Below are positions 1 to 6,601 of a stretch of DNA of 7,230 nt, piece after piece. The position numbers and the translations under genes are program-made. The notes below the pieces were generated by a model, which was not told the origin of the DNA, ran no database searches, and was given only the letters and a program-made list of their open reading frames with translations. Position 1 is the first letter of the stretch. Every line of letters starts with the position of its first letter. The DNA comes from an uncultured bacterium (GTDB lineage: Bacteria; Bacillota; Clostridia; Christensenellales; Borkfalkiaceae), in assembly GCA_934871445.1 (NCBI GenBank), contig CAKXBD010000110.1:1-7230 (forward strand). Direction: 5' to 3'.

Positions 1-537
1 CCCGTATACGGAAGCGGAAATCTCCACCTGCGTAGAGCCCTTGGAAACGGCGCTGACGACGCCTTCTGCGGAAACCGTCGCTATCGCCGTATCCTTACTG
101 GTAAACGTAAGTACGGCGTCCGAAACGGTTTCGTTTCCTATTTTCACGGACGCGGCGATTTCCCCGCTTCCGTTCGGGACGATCGAAAGCGATTCGGGAG
201 AAGATACTATGACGGGAAAAGCGGAAAATACTTTTACCGTACACACGGCGGAAACGTCTCCCACTGCGGCGGTGATTTCCGCTTCGCCCCCGCCGATTGC
301 CGTGATCTTTCCGTCCTCCACCCGCGCGACGGAAGTATCCGAGCTCGACCAAACGACCGAATCGTCGGAATCCTCTACCGTAGCGGTAATCGTCGCTTCA
401 TCGTTCATGAACATTTGCAGCGAAGTTTTATCCAGCGTAATCTTCGGACTGCCGCCACCACCGCCGCAGCCGCATAATAATGCAAGCGCACCGATGAGCG
501 TCATCAAAACGATAAGCAAAAACCTTGATTTTTTCAT
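1..537 (-). CDS. Ig-like (BIG_2) repeat lipoprotein, N-terminal part
   Basis: The reading frame is open from an ATG at 537 to the left edge, giving 179 residues and no stop. Residues 1-24 form a lipoprotein signal peptide: a basic start (MKKSR), a hydrophobic core and the sequence LCGC, so Cys24 is the likely lipidated residue (Cys22 is a poorer alternative). A Gly5-Ser spacer follows. Two consecutive bacterial Ig-like domains of the BIG_2 type are visible, at about 32-103 and 109-179. Each has the family hallmarks: an opening strand (ITLDKTSLQM, IVSSPESLSI), a 'VVWSSSDTSVARV' or 'TFTSKDTAIATV' strand, and a 'GKITAIGGGEAEITA' or 'GVVSAVSKGSTQVEIS' strand. BIG_2 domains are common in surface adhesins and in linkers of exported enzymes. 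The C-terminal part, which could carry an enzyme or binding module, is outside the window. The start is supported by AAGGAGG six bases upstream. It lies 49 nt after the DUF4838 gene and is probably co-transcribed. The exact role is unknown. Confidence 0.85.
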   Translation of the reverse strand, partial: MKKSRFLLIVLMTLIGALALLCGCGGGGGSPKITLDKTSLQMFMNDEATITATVEDSDDSVVWSSSDTSVARVEDGKITAIGGGEAEITAAVGDVSAVCTVKVFSAFPVIVSSPESLSIVPNGSGEIAASVKIGNETVSDAVLTFTSKDTAIATVSAEGVVSAVSKGSTQVEISASVYG

Positions 538-543
538 CTTGCT

Positions 544-550
544 CCTCCTT
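544..550 (-). promoter_or_regulatory. ribosome binding site of the Ig-like lipoprotein gene
   Basis: AAGGAGG on the minus strand, six bases before the ATG at 537. It supports this start and shows the gene is independently translated after a 49-nt spacer. Confidence 0.8.
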
Positions 551-557
551 AATTTTT

Positions 558-584
558 ATTTGCAATTTTATTTGCTACAATTTT
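558..584 (-). repeat. two adjacent imperfect AT-rich repeats in the 49-nt spacer
   Basis: Read on the minus strand, AAAATTGTAGCAAAT is followed directly by AAAATTGCAAAT. The copies are identical apart from a two-base TA insertion. They fill most of the spacer between the DUF4838 gene and the next lipoprotein gene, just before its ribosome binding site. The spacer is much richer in A+T than the flanking genes. No GC-rich stem or terminal T-run is present, so it is not a standard terminator. Its function is unknown, and it may be simple low-complexity sequence. Confidence 0.5.
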
Positions 585-586
585 GT

Positions 587-2518
587 TTACAGCGTGTCTC
601 CCACCTGCTGGAATTCCGCGGAACGCGTCACGCCCAAGCGGAAGCAGTCCGCTTTCAACGCCGCTTTCGCTGCGGCAAGATCGTCGAACGAATCGGGATA
701 CAACGTGACCAACAAATAACGGAAAGAAATACTTTCCTGACAAATCCGGTCGTACAATTTCGTATACAATGCGGGATCTTTCGCCTTATATTCTTCGATT
801 GCGGCATAAGCCTCGTCTATCGCGTCCAGCCAGCCTTCAAGCATGTTTTTCGGCCAATACTGCAAATTCAACAGCTTTTTCGTATTGATAGAACCGACGC
901 TGGTAGGGTCGTCTTCCGCAAGGTATGCAAACCAAGCTCTTTCCTCGTCGAATACCCGCTTCATTTCGGGCGCCGCGTCTTTGAAATAATTTTCAAACCA
1001 TTCCTCGATTAAATGCGGTACGTCGAGCTGTACGTTCCAAAGAAGCTGAGAGGATAAATACTGTTTGAGTCTGTACCAATCCGTACCGCTTACGTTGTTC
1101 CACTGCATTTGGTCGAACAAATAAATTGCTCCGTTTTCATAGGCGTACTGGTAATTCGGCTGCATGGAACTAAAATTGTCGAACGGAAGCAGATAATCCT
1201 GGAAATTCGCGTCGTACATCCAGAAATAGAAAGTATCGCTGATCATTTTCCATTTTTGAATATTCTGTTCCGCCGCCGCGTTCTGAGGATGATAGAGGCT
1301 GAAATAGGAATTTACATTTGATGTACAAATCATCACGCCCACATTGCCCTTATAATGCAAATCGGGTTCCATGAGCTGCATGCTTCCGTCGGAATTGACG
1401 CGGACAGGGGCCTGCTGAATATGGCTGTAAGCAAAATCTACGATTCGGATTTCCCTGTCGATATTATTCTCTTTGAGATATTTATCGAGCTTTTCGGACA
1501 ATACGTTGATAAAGCGTATCGCCTCCACCGCATGCGTTCCGTATTTCTCGTAATTCTCGTTATTGATCGGCGCGTCGCCCCAGCCCGTTCCGTCTTCCTG
1601 CGTAAACGTAAATTGATTTAAGTCGGGATAAGCCGCAATATCTTTAATGATTTGCTTCATGACTGCGTCCGACATTTCCTCTACGTCCACCCCTATATTC
1701 AGGTTTGTCTTTGTGGAATTATACCAATCGGGATGTTCGTCTCCGTATTCGCTGTACGGCAATACGTCGAGATAGTTATGCCATACGACTCCGCCGAGCG
1801 GTATCCATAAATCGTTTGAATTTTGGATTCTCAAACGGTTCATGAAAGTAGTGTCGTTGTTCGTCTCCCCCGAAGTCGTCAGGCGGTACTCGAAATCGGG
1901 ATCGTCCGTCACGTTGAAATTATACAGAACTTTTTCCGTCACGTTCCTTTCTATCGCTATCTCGTCTATCGCAAACGCCTTGAAGCCAAATTGCATGTGC
2001 AAAAATTCATACGCCGCATACAGAGTTCCGCTTCCGCTCTTTCCCAGCATCAGCACGTTCGCGCCCTCCGTTCGGATAATATACCCGCTTTGATTGAGTT
2101 TCCCGACCTCGGAAATATAATCCTGATTGGTCAAATAGGAAGTTTTTCCCAACGACAGCACCGCATTTTTCCCCGCGCTCTTCGCTTCCGCGTCCGTCAT
2201 CACGGGTAGTTCCAGCCCCGTAGCCAGATAAAAAAGATCCACCAGCTCCTGAGCGGCAAACGTCACCTGTTCGTCCGTATTTCCTTCGGGGTATACGATT
2301 ACGTAATCCGTCGCTCCGTCACGTACTAAATATTTATCCGAAGCGGTCGCCTCATAAATGTGCGTCGTATCGTATTTGTCTGTCGATGTCACCATATCGG
2401 GTATATAGACCTCCTTAAACGTCTCTTTTTCCTTTCCCTTGCAGCTGCCGCACGCCGACATGAAAAGCAACGCGCAGCTCATCATCAACGAAGTGAATAC
2501 CGCATACTTTTTCTTCAT
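587..2518 (-). CDS. DUF4838-domain lipoprotein, putative surface glycoside hydrolase-like protein
   Basis: This gene encodes 643 residues from ATG to TAA. Residues 1-23 are a lipoprotein signal peptide ending in MSAC, so Cys23 is the likely lipid anchor. Residues about 70-190 resemble the non-catalytic N-terminal domain of GH20 hexosaminidases and GH67 glucuronidases, with 'FAAQELVDLFYLATGLELPV' and 'SGSGTLYAAYEFL'. Residues about 200-540 match the DUF4838 pattern as I know it: 'VVWHNYLDVLPYSEY' plus 'EHPDW', then 'FTFTQEDGTGW' (303-313), 'FWMYDANFQDYLLPFDNF', 'ENGAIYLFDQ' and 'LKQYLSSQLLWNVQLDV'. The C-terminal 100 residues look helical. DUF4838 proteins often sit in glycan-degradation loci and are thought to be glycosidase-like, but I know of no settled activity. 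His247, His262, Glu308 and Asp309 are conserved-looking candidate active-site residues, by inference only. The ribosome binding site overlaps the stop codon of the gene upstream, which suggests coupled translation. Family assignment is confident; enzymatic function is not. Confidence 0.87.
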   Translation of the reverse strand: MKKKYAVFTSLMMSCALLFMSACGSCKGKEKETFKEVYIPDMVTSTDKYDTTHIYEATASDKYLVRDGATDYVIVYPEGNTDEQVTFAAQELVDLFYLATGLELPVMTDAEAKSAGKNAVLSLGKTSYLTNQDYISEVGKLNQSGYIIRTEGANVLMLGKSGSGTLYAAYEFLHMQFGFKAFAIDEIAIERNVTEKVLYNFNVTDDPDFEYRLTTSGETNNDTTFMNRLRIQNSNDLWIPLGGVVWHNYLDVLPYSEYGDEHPDWYNSTKTNLNIGVDVEEMSDAVMKQIIKDIAAYPDLNQFTFTQEDGTGWGDAPINNENYEKYGTHAVEAIRFINVLSEKLDKYLKENNIDREIRIVDFAYSHIQQAPVRVNSDGSMQLMEPDLHYKGNVGVMICTSNVNSYFSLYHPQNAAAEQNIQKWKMISDTFYFWMYDANFQDYLLPFDNFSSMQPNYQYAYENGAIYLFDQMQWNNVSGTDWYRLKQYLSSQLLWNVQLDVPHLIEEWFENYFKDAAPEMKRVFDEERAWFAYLAEDDPTSVGSINTKKLLNLQYWPKNMLEGWLDAIDEAYAAIEEYKAKDPALYTKLYDRICQESISFRYLLVTLYPDSFDDLAAAKAALKADCFRLGVTRSAEFQQVGDTL

Positions 2519-2523
2519 AACTT

Positions 2524-2531
2524 CCTCCTTA
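2524..2531 (-). promoter_or_regulatory. ribosome binding site overlapping the upstream stop codon
   Basis: On the minus strand the sequence is TAAGGAGGAAGTTATG. The TAA ends the 1021-residue gene and its last two bases run into the AAGGAGG of the DUF4838 gene. GGAGG lies five bases from the ATG at 2518. Termination and re-initiation are likely to be coupled. Confidence 0.8.
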
Positions 2532-5500
2532 CTCCGCCGTAACCGTAAATTCCGTCATTGAGAAATTGCCCTCGGAATCCCATGCGATATAGCGAAGTCT
2601 ATATACGCCGGAATATACCGCTCGGAATGCGTCTGCCGTCTCGCTCAATATCGTTTGGGAGCCGTCCGGCAACACTAAAATCCGAAGGTGCATCGGGTCA
2701 TCGTCGAGATTATCCGTAACGGTTGCAAAAGGAACCCCTACATCCGAACCCGTTTTCACTTTCTCCGCTATTTCTCCGTTTACCTGAATTTCGGGCGGCA
2801 CGATATCTTCCACATTGATTGCGCGGTAATATGTCGTCGTTTTTCCCGCCTCGTCCGTCGCCGTGTACGTCAAAAGATAATTGCCGTATTTCTCCGCTTT
2901 AAAGTACAAAACCTCGTTCGTGCTCACGTTTTCCAGTTTCACCCCGTCTACGGACGTCACAATTTCGCCGTTATGATCCGTCAGCGTCACCGTTACGTCG
3001 GGCGAAGGATCGATGACGTCTCCCGCCAGCGCCTTCAAGACCGGTATCGTATCGTTCAGAGAGTATTTCTTCGCGTATTCCCCGAATATATAGACCATCG
3101 GTTTAACGGAATCTCCGCTGTAATTGCTCATCAGCTGCGAATTGATTTTCGATACGCTGATGCTCGCCGCGCCGCCGACATTCTCGAACACGAAACGAAC
3201 ATATACTTTCTTGCTGGGGAACCCCTCGAACGTTTCCCCCGAAACCGTTTCCGTTATCTTTGCCGCCGCATTTACGATATTGATGTTCCTGTCGTTCTCC
3301 GAATACGTCAGTGCAATTTCCTCGTCGTTATAAAAATTCGGATCAATCAACAGCTTATCGTCACCGTTATAAATCATATAGCTGTCCGAACTTGCGTTTG
3401 CGCCCTTTATAAATTGCAGGCGGATACTGATATTCTCGTTCTCCGCATCCGTCAGATATATACTGAACGAGGAAAAATTATTTTCCGCAGAATTGACTTT
3501 TACGCCCAAATTCAATCCGTCCGTTATGACCGCGTTGACAAACTCCGCCGTCTGTTCCTTCGTCCCCGATGCAGCGGAAAGAAGTATGTCGTTCTGTCTT
3601 GCCTCCGCCGTCACCGTATCCGAATAGAAATATTTCGACAGATCGTAACCCGTTCCGTTCTTTACCGTCAGTACCGGCAGAATATAACTCTTTTCCGTCG
3701 TTCCGTTTTTATCGGTCACGATATACTTGATTTCCGCTTTTCCGTTTTGATCTGCCTTGAACGTATGTCTGCCCGTCGTGCACTCCGTCGTTCCGTTGCC
3801 GTCCGTAATCCGAACGGTGACGTTCGTTTTCTGCGTTCCCGCTCCGTAACTTAATCCCGTCGGAACAGGGACCTTATATTCAAAGCCTTCCAACAAATAT
3901 TTCGGCAGACGGGCGTCGTCTAAGATTTCTGGCTTTTTGTCGTCCTTTACCGTTACCTTATATTCCTCCTCCGCGGTATTCCCCAAAAAGTCCGCTGCCG
4001 TATACGTAATCGTATATTCGCCCGCATAGTCCGCAGTGAATTTCCCGTCGGTAATCTCCGCTTCGTGCTCTCCATTTTTAGCGACAACCGTTATCTTTAA
4101 TTCTCCTGAACCGCCGCTTGCGGAAACGTCGGCAATTTGTACGATGTCTCCCACAGAAACTTCCGTCACCCGTTCCGAGGAAATCTTCAAAACGGGCTTT
4201 TTCGGCAATACCGAAAGAATTTCGACTGTCTTTTTGCTCTCGTTATCGTAATAATCCGTCGCCGTATATTCTATCGTATACTGCCCCGTGCGATCCGGCA
4301 CGAACTTTCCGTTCTTTATGGTGACTTCTTTTCGAGAGGAGGAATTATAATCGTAAAACACCTTTACCGAAGTCGATTTGACCTCCGTAAAATAGTCGTA
4401 TGCCGTAAAATCGAAAACGGGATATTCCTCGCCTTTGAATGCCTCCGGTAAATTATTTTCCTCACATTCCCCGAAATCCACCGTTATTTCCGGGCCCTCT
4501 TTATCCTCCGTTCCTTTGAGCTCTGCCCCGCCGAGTTCCGTAAATATCATTCTGTACGGAATTTCGTTTGTGCGGTATTCCCGCGCGGTTACGGAAAGTC
4601 TCACTTCTCCCGTCGTGAAGCCCTTCCACTTCGTATTCATATAATCCGCGTCCAAATCCACGACCACGTTGCTTCTGCCCTCGCTGCTCGTCGAAGTGAC
4701 GGCTTTTTCGTTCAAATCGAAACCGAGTTCCAAATACTCTTTCCCGACGTTCTCCTGTTTGTTTTTATAGCCGTAGGGAGAAACGGGCGCGAGGAACCCA
4801 AAAAGATTTGCCTGATGCACCGTATACAGAGTTCCGTCCGTATTCCTCCATTCGATACCCGTCGGCACCTGACCGTTGGCTCCGCCAAGCAGATACGTGG
4901 TATTAAATTTCGTTACGTTGGTCTCCTTCTCCGGCTCCGCCACCTGCATAGCGGAAGCATAAACGTCCACATAATTATCCGGATCGTATATATCCGTAAA
5001 ACGGAATTTTAACGTCCTCGCATTATAATAGCCCAGGGTTTCGGGGATTACGTACATCTTGAAAATACTTTCCCCCGCCGCAAAATCATTCAGGTCTATC
5101 ACCTGATTGAAATTCATCGTTTCATTCGCGTACAATTCCACGTTCAACCCGGTAAGTCCCGTATCGTAAACCGATTCGTCCTTTCCGTATACGCTGCTCG
5201 ATTTTATCAGGCCTTCTCCGTCGAACTCAATCAAATCTTTATCGACCGTGAAGGTATATTCTTCCGCTTGCCCCGTCTGTGTACAGGTATATTCCAATAT
5301 GTACCTGCCTTCCGTTTTGAGCGTTACCGAATCCGCCGCGGTAACTGTTCCGTCGGGATAGTAAAGCGTAGTGACCGCTTCATAGTTTTTTCCGTCCACG
5401 GTGAACGTACCTTTGGGAAGATTCAGACGTTCTCCCACATCGTAGCTTTCTTCCAGCTCCCCGTCCAAAGAGAACGTTCCCTCTCCTTCCGCGCCCGCAT

Positions 5501-5594
5501 TGGTCTGAATTACCGAAGCCAGCGAAAAACACAACGCCGAAGACAAGCCGAGCGCCAATAATATATTCGCTCTTTTCTTCATACGACTCTTCAA
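2529..5594 (-). CDS. large secreted multi-Ig-like protein with two inserted beta-rich modules
   Basis: This gene encodes 1021 residues, starting at TTG (5594) and ending at TAA. The basic start and hydrophobic stretch at 9-29 form a Sec signal peptide, with likely cleavage near NAGA-E (35/36). At least six Ig-like repeats carry the strand signature G-x-Y-x-[IL]-x-Y-[TI]-A-x-D. They are at residues 96 (GRYILEYTCT), 437 (GQYTIEYTATDYYDN), 525 (GEYTITYTAADFLGN), 618 (GKAEIKYIVTDKNGT), 904 (GNYLLTYTATDEAGK) and 996 (GVYRLRYIAWDSEGN). Adjacent repeats are about 90 residues apart. Two longer segments break the series, at about 121-365 and 648-822. They are beta-rich and may be concanavalin/lectin-like sandwiches, by appearance only. 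The protein ends in FTVTAE with no LPXTG motif, no membrane segment and no S-layer domain, so it is probably released or held non-covalently. No catalytic motif was recognised. Its place between the permeases and a DUF4838 lipoprotein suggests a glycan-binding or scaffold role. Confidence 0.85.
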   Translation of the reverse strand: MKSRMKKRANILLALGLSSALCFSLASVIQTNAGAEGEGTFSLDGELEESYDVGERLNLPKGTFTVDGKNYEAVTTLYYPDGTVTAADSVTLKTEGRYILEYTCTQTGQAEEYTFTVDKDLIEFDGEGLIKSSSVYGKDESVYDTGLTGLNVELYANETMNFNQVIDLNDFAAGESIFKMYVIPETLGYYNARTLKFRFTDIYDPDNYVDVYASAMQVAEPEKETNVTKFNTTYLLGGANGQVPTGIEWRNTDGTLYTVHQANLFGFLAPVSPYGYKNKQENVGKEYLELGFDLNEKAVTSTSSEGRSNVVVDLDADYMNTKWKGFTTGEVRLSVTAREYRTNEIPYRMIFTELGGAELKGTEDKEGPEITVDFGECEENNLPEAFKGEEYPVFDFTAYDYFTEVKSTSVKVFYDYNSSSRKEVTIKNGKFVPDRTGQYTIEYTATDYYDNESKKTVEILSVLPKKPVLKISSERVTEVSVGDIVQIADVSASGGSGELKITVVAKNGEHEAEITDGKFTADYAGEYTITYTAADFLGNTAEEEYKVTVKDDKKPEILDDARLPKYLLEGFEYKVPVPTGLSYGAGTQKTNVTVRITDGNGTTECTTGRHTFKADQNGKAEIKYIVTDKNGTTEKSYILPVLTVKNGTGYDLSKYFYSDTVTAEARQNDILLSAASGTKEQTAEFVNAVITDGLNLGVKVNSAENNFSSFSIYLTDAENENISIRLQFIKGANASSDSYMIYNGDDKLLIDPNFYNDEEIALTYSENDRNINIVNAAAKITETVSGETFEGFPSKKVYVRFVFENVGGAASISVSKINSQLMSNYSGDSVKPMVYIFGEYAKKYSLNDTIPVLKALAGDVIDPSPDVTVTLTDHNGEIVTSVDGVKLENVSTNEVLYFKAEKYGNYLLTYTATDEAGKTTTYYRAINVEDIVPPEIQVNGEIAEKVKTGSDVGVPFATVTDNLDDDPMHLRILVLPDGSQTILSETADAFRAVYSGVYRLRYIAWDSEGNFSMTEFTVTAE

Positions 5595-5602
5595 AAAATT
5601 TT

Positions 5603-5610
5603 CCTCCTTT
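5603..5610 (-). promoter_or_regulatory. ribosome binding site that selects a TTG start
   Basis: On the minus strand AAAGGAGG is followed by the eight bases AAAATTTT and then TTG at 5594. An in-frame ATG lies at 5582, but its distance from GGAGG is 20 bases, too long for efficient initiation. TTG is therefore the better start, adding four residues (M-K-S-R) before the ATG. Both starts leave the signal peptide intact. Confidence 0.75.
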
Positions 5611-5613
5611 ATT

Positions 5614-6585
5614 TTATTCCTTCAAGCCGCCCATCGAAATGTTGCCCATCAATTTATTCCTGAAACACAGGAAAATGATGAACATCGGCAAACTGACGAT
5701 CAAAGCCCCTGCAAGCTTCATCGGAATATTCGATACGTCCGCCTTATAAGAGTTGGAATAGTTGATTAATCCCACCGCCAAAACGGGATGGCTCGGCAAA
5801 AACAGCGTCGGGCCTTCGTATTCGTTCCATTTCCTTACAAATACCAAAAGCGCTATCGTCAGGAACATTTTACTTGCCATAGGCAAGGCGATGCGAAAAT
5901 ATACCGAATAGTTGTTTGCTCCGTCCACCTTCGCTGCATCCATATAGTCCTGCGGCATCGTGGAGAAGGTAGCAAAAAATACAAGATAGTACATACTGAC
6001 TATATTTGCCGTCATCAAAACATATAATCCGAGATTGTCATAATACCCGAACCACCTTGCAAACAACAGCTGAGAAGGTCCGTTACCTATAATCGGCAGT
6101 ACCATGGCCGTCATGATTGCGACATAGATTACCTTGCTGGATTTATATTTATAACGCGCAGTGGCATAGCCTGCGGTACATTGTAAAAAAGTTCCCCACA
6201 ATGCGCCCAGCAGAGCATAGATGACCGAGTTCAAGAACATTCTCCAAAATCCCAGCGTAATGTTTCCCGTCGAGCTTTGCACCTGTACGTTTCCGATTTC
6301 ATAAAATGCCGTAGCATAGTTTTCCCACAGCCATTTTTTCGGGAAACCCCAAGGGTCGATTTCAAAAGACAAGGGACTTTTTACGGAGTTATATATCGCC
6401 CAGAAAAACATTCCGAAAAACGAGAAAGTATACAAAATCAAAAAGACAATGAGGCAAATCTTAAATACGGAAAATCTCTGTCCGTCTTTTATTCTGTTTT
6501 CCTTCTTGACTATCTGTTTTCGGCTCAATTCCGTTTCCTTTCGGAACAGTCTCTTTATCCGTTCCGTAACACCTGATAATTTCAT
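5614..6585 (-). CDS. ABC sugar transporter permease, MalG/LplC-like (CUT1 family)
   Basis: This is an inner-membrane permease of 323 residues, ATG to TAA. It probably forms the channel of an oligosaccharide importer with the permease encoded just upstream. About six membrane segments are visible, near 42-63, 118-140, 150-170, 186-206, 238-253 and 289-308. The EAA loop that contacts the ATPase is clear at 215-235, with the pattern MDAAKVDGA...RIALP. The C-terminus GNISMGGLKE resembles the usual MalG ending. Family members are usually about 275-300 residues. The extra length here comes from a basic cytoplasmic N-terminus of about 40 residues and a longer loop (residues 97-112) after the first membrane segment. 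The start is fixed by AAAGGAGG with a seven-base spacer, and the next Met (59) lies inside the first membrane segment. The gene begins 16 nt after the upstream permease stop. The substrate cannot be read from the sequence; LplC-like members often carry plant or host glycan oligosaccharides. Confidence 0.93.
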   Translation of the reverse strand: MKLSGVTERIKRLFRKETELSRKQIVKKENRIKDGQRFSVFKICLIVFLILYTFSFFGMFFWAIYNSVKSPLSFEIDPWGFPKKWLWENYATAFYEIGNVQVQSSTGNITLGFWRMFLNSVIYALLGALWGTFLQCTAGYATARYKYKSSKVIYVAIMTAMVLPIIGNGPSQLLFARWFGYYDNLGLYVLMTANIVSMYYLVFFATFSTMPQDYMDAAKVDGANNYSVYFRIALPMASKMFLTIALLVFVRKWNEYEGPTLFLPSHPVLAVGLINYSNSYKADVSNIPMKLAGALIVSLPMFIIFLCFRNKLMGNISMGGLKE

Positions 6586-6592
6586 CGTCCGT

Positions 6593-6600
6593 CCTCCTTT
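6593..6600 (-). promoter_or_regulatory. ribosome binding site of the second permease
   Basis: AAAGGAGG on the minus strand, seven bases before the ATG at 6585 and immediately after the stop of the upstream permease (TGAGAAAGGAGG). It fixes the long basic N-terminus as real coding sequence. Confidence 0.8.
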
Positions 6601-6601
6601 C

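Noticed and set aside
545..580. A possible internal promoter (TTGTAG, 17 bases, AAAAAT) in the 49-nt spacer
   Set aside because: The matches to consensus are poor (3/6 and 4/6), and transcription would begin in or next to the ribosome binding site. AT-rich spacer sequence gives such matches by chance.
538..586. A rho-independent terminator between the DUF4838 gene and the Ig lipoprotein gene
   Set aside because: There is no GC-rich inverted repeat followed by a T-run. The only symmetry is the short, AT-rich TTGCAA core.
41..1012. A 323-codon open frame on the plus strand
   Set aside because: It runs antisense across the 3' part of the DUF4838 gene, the spacer and the lipoprotein gene. Its translation is low-complexity (Ser/Thr/Pro-rich, then Arg/Phe-rich) with no domain, and both opposite-strand genes have clear family features and ribosome binding sites.
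2688..3854. A 388-codon open frame on the plus strand inside the large secreted protein gene
   Set aside because: It is rich in Arg, His, Ile and Val, as expected from the complement of a Thr/Asp/Tyr-rich Ig gene. It has no recognisable motif and lies wholly antisense to a gene with a clear repeat structure.
5580..5582. ATG at 5582 as the start of the large secreted protein
   Set aside because: It is 20 bases from the only ribosome binding site, whereas TTG at 5594 has an ideal spacing. It cannot be fully excluded, and the mature protein would be the same.
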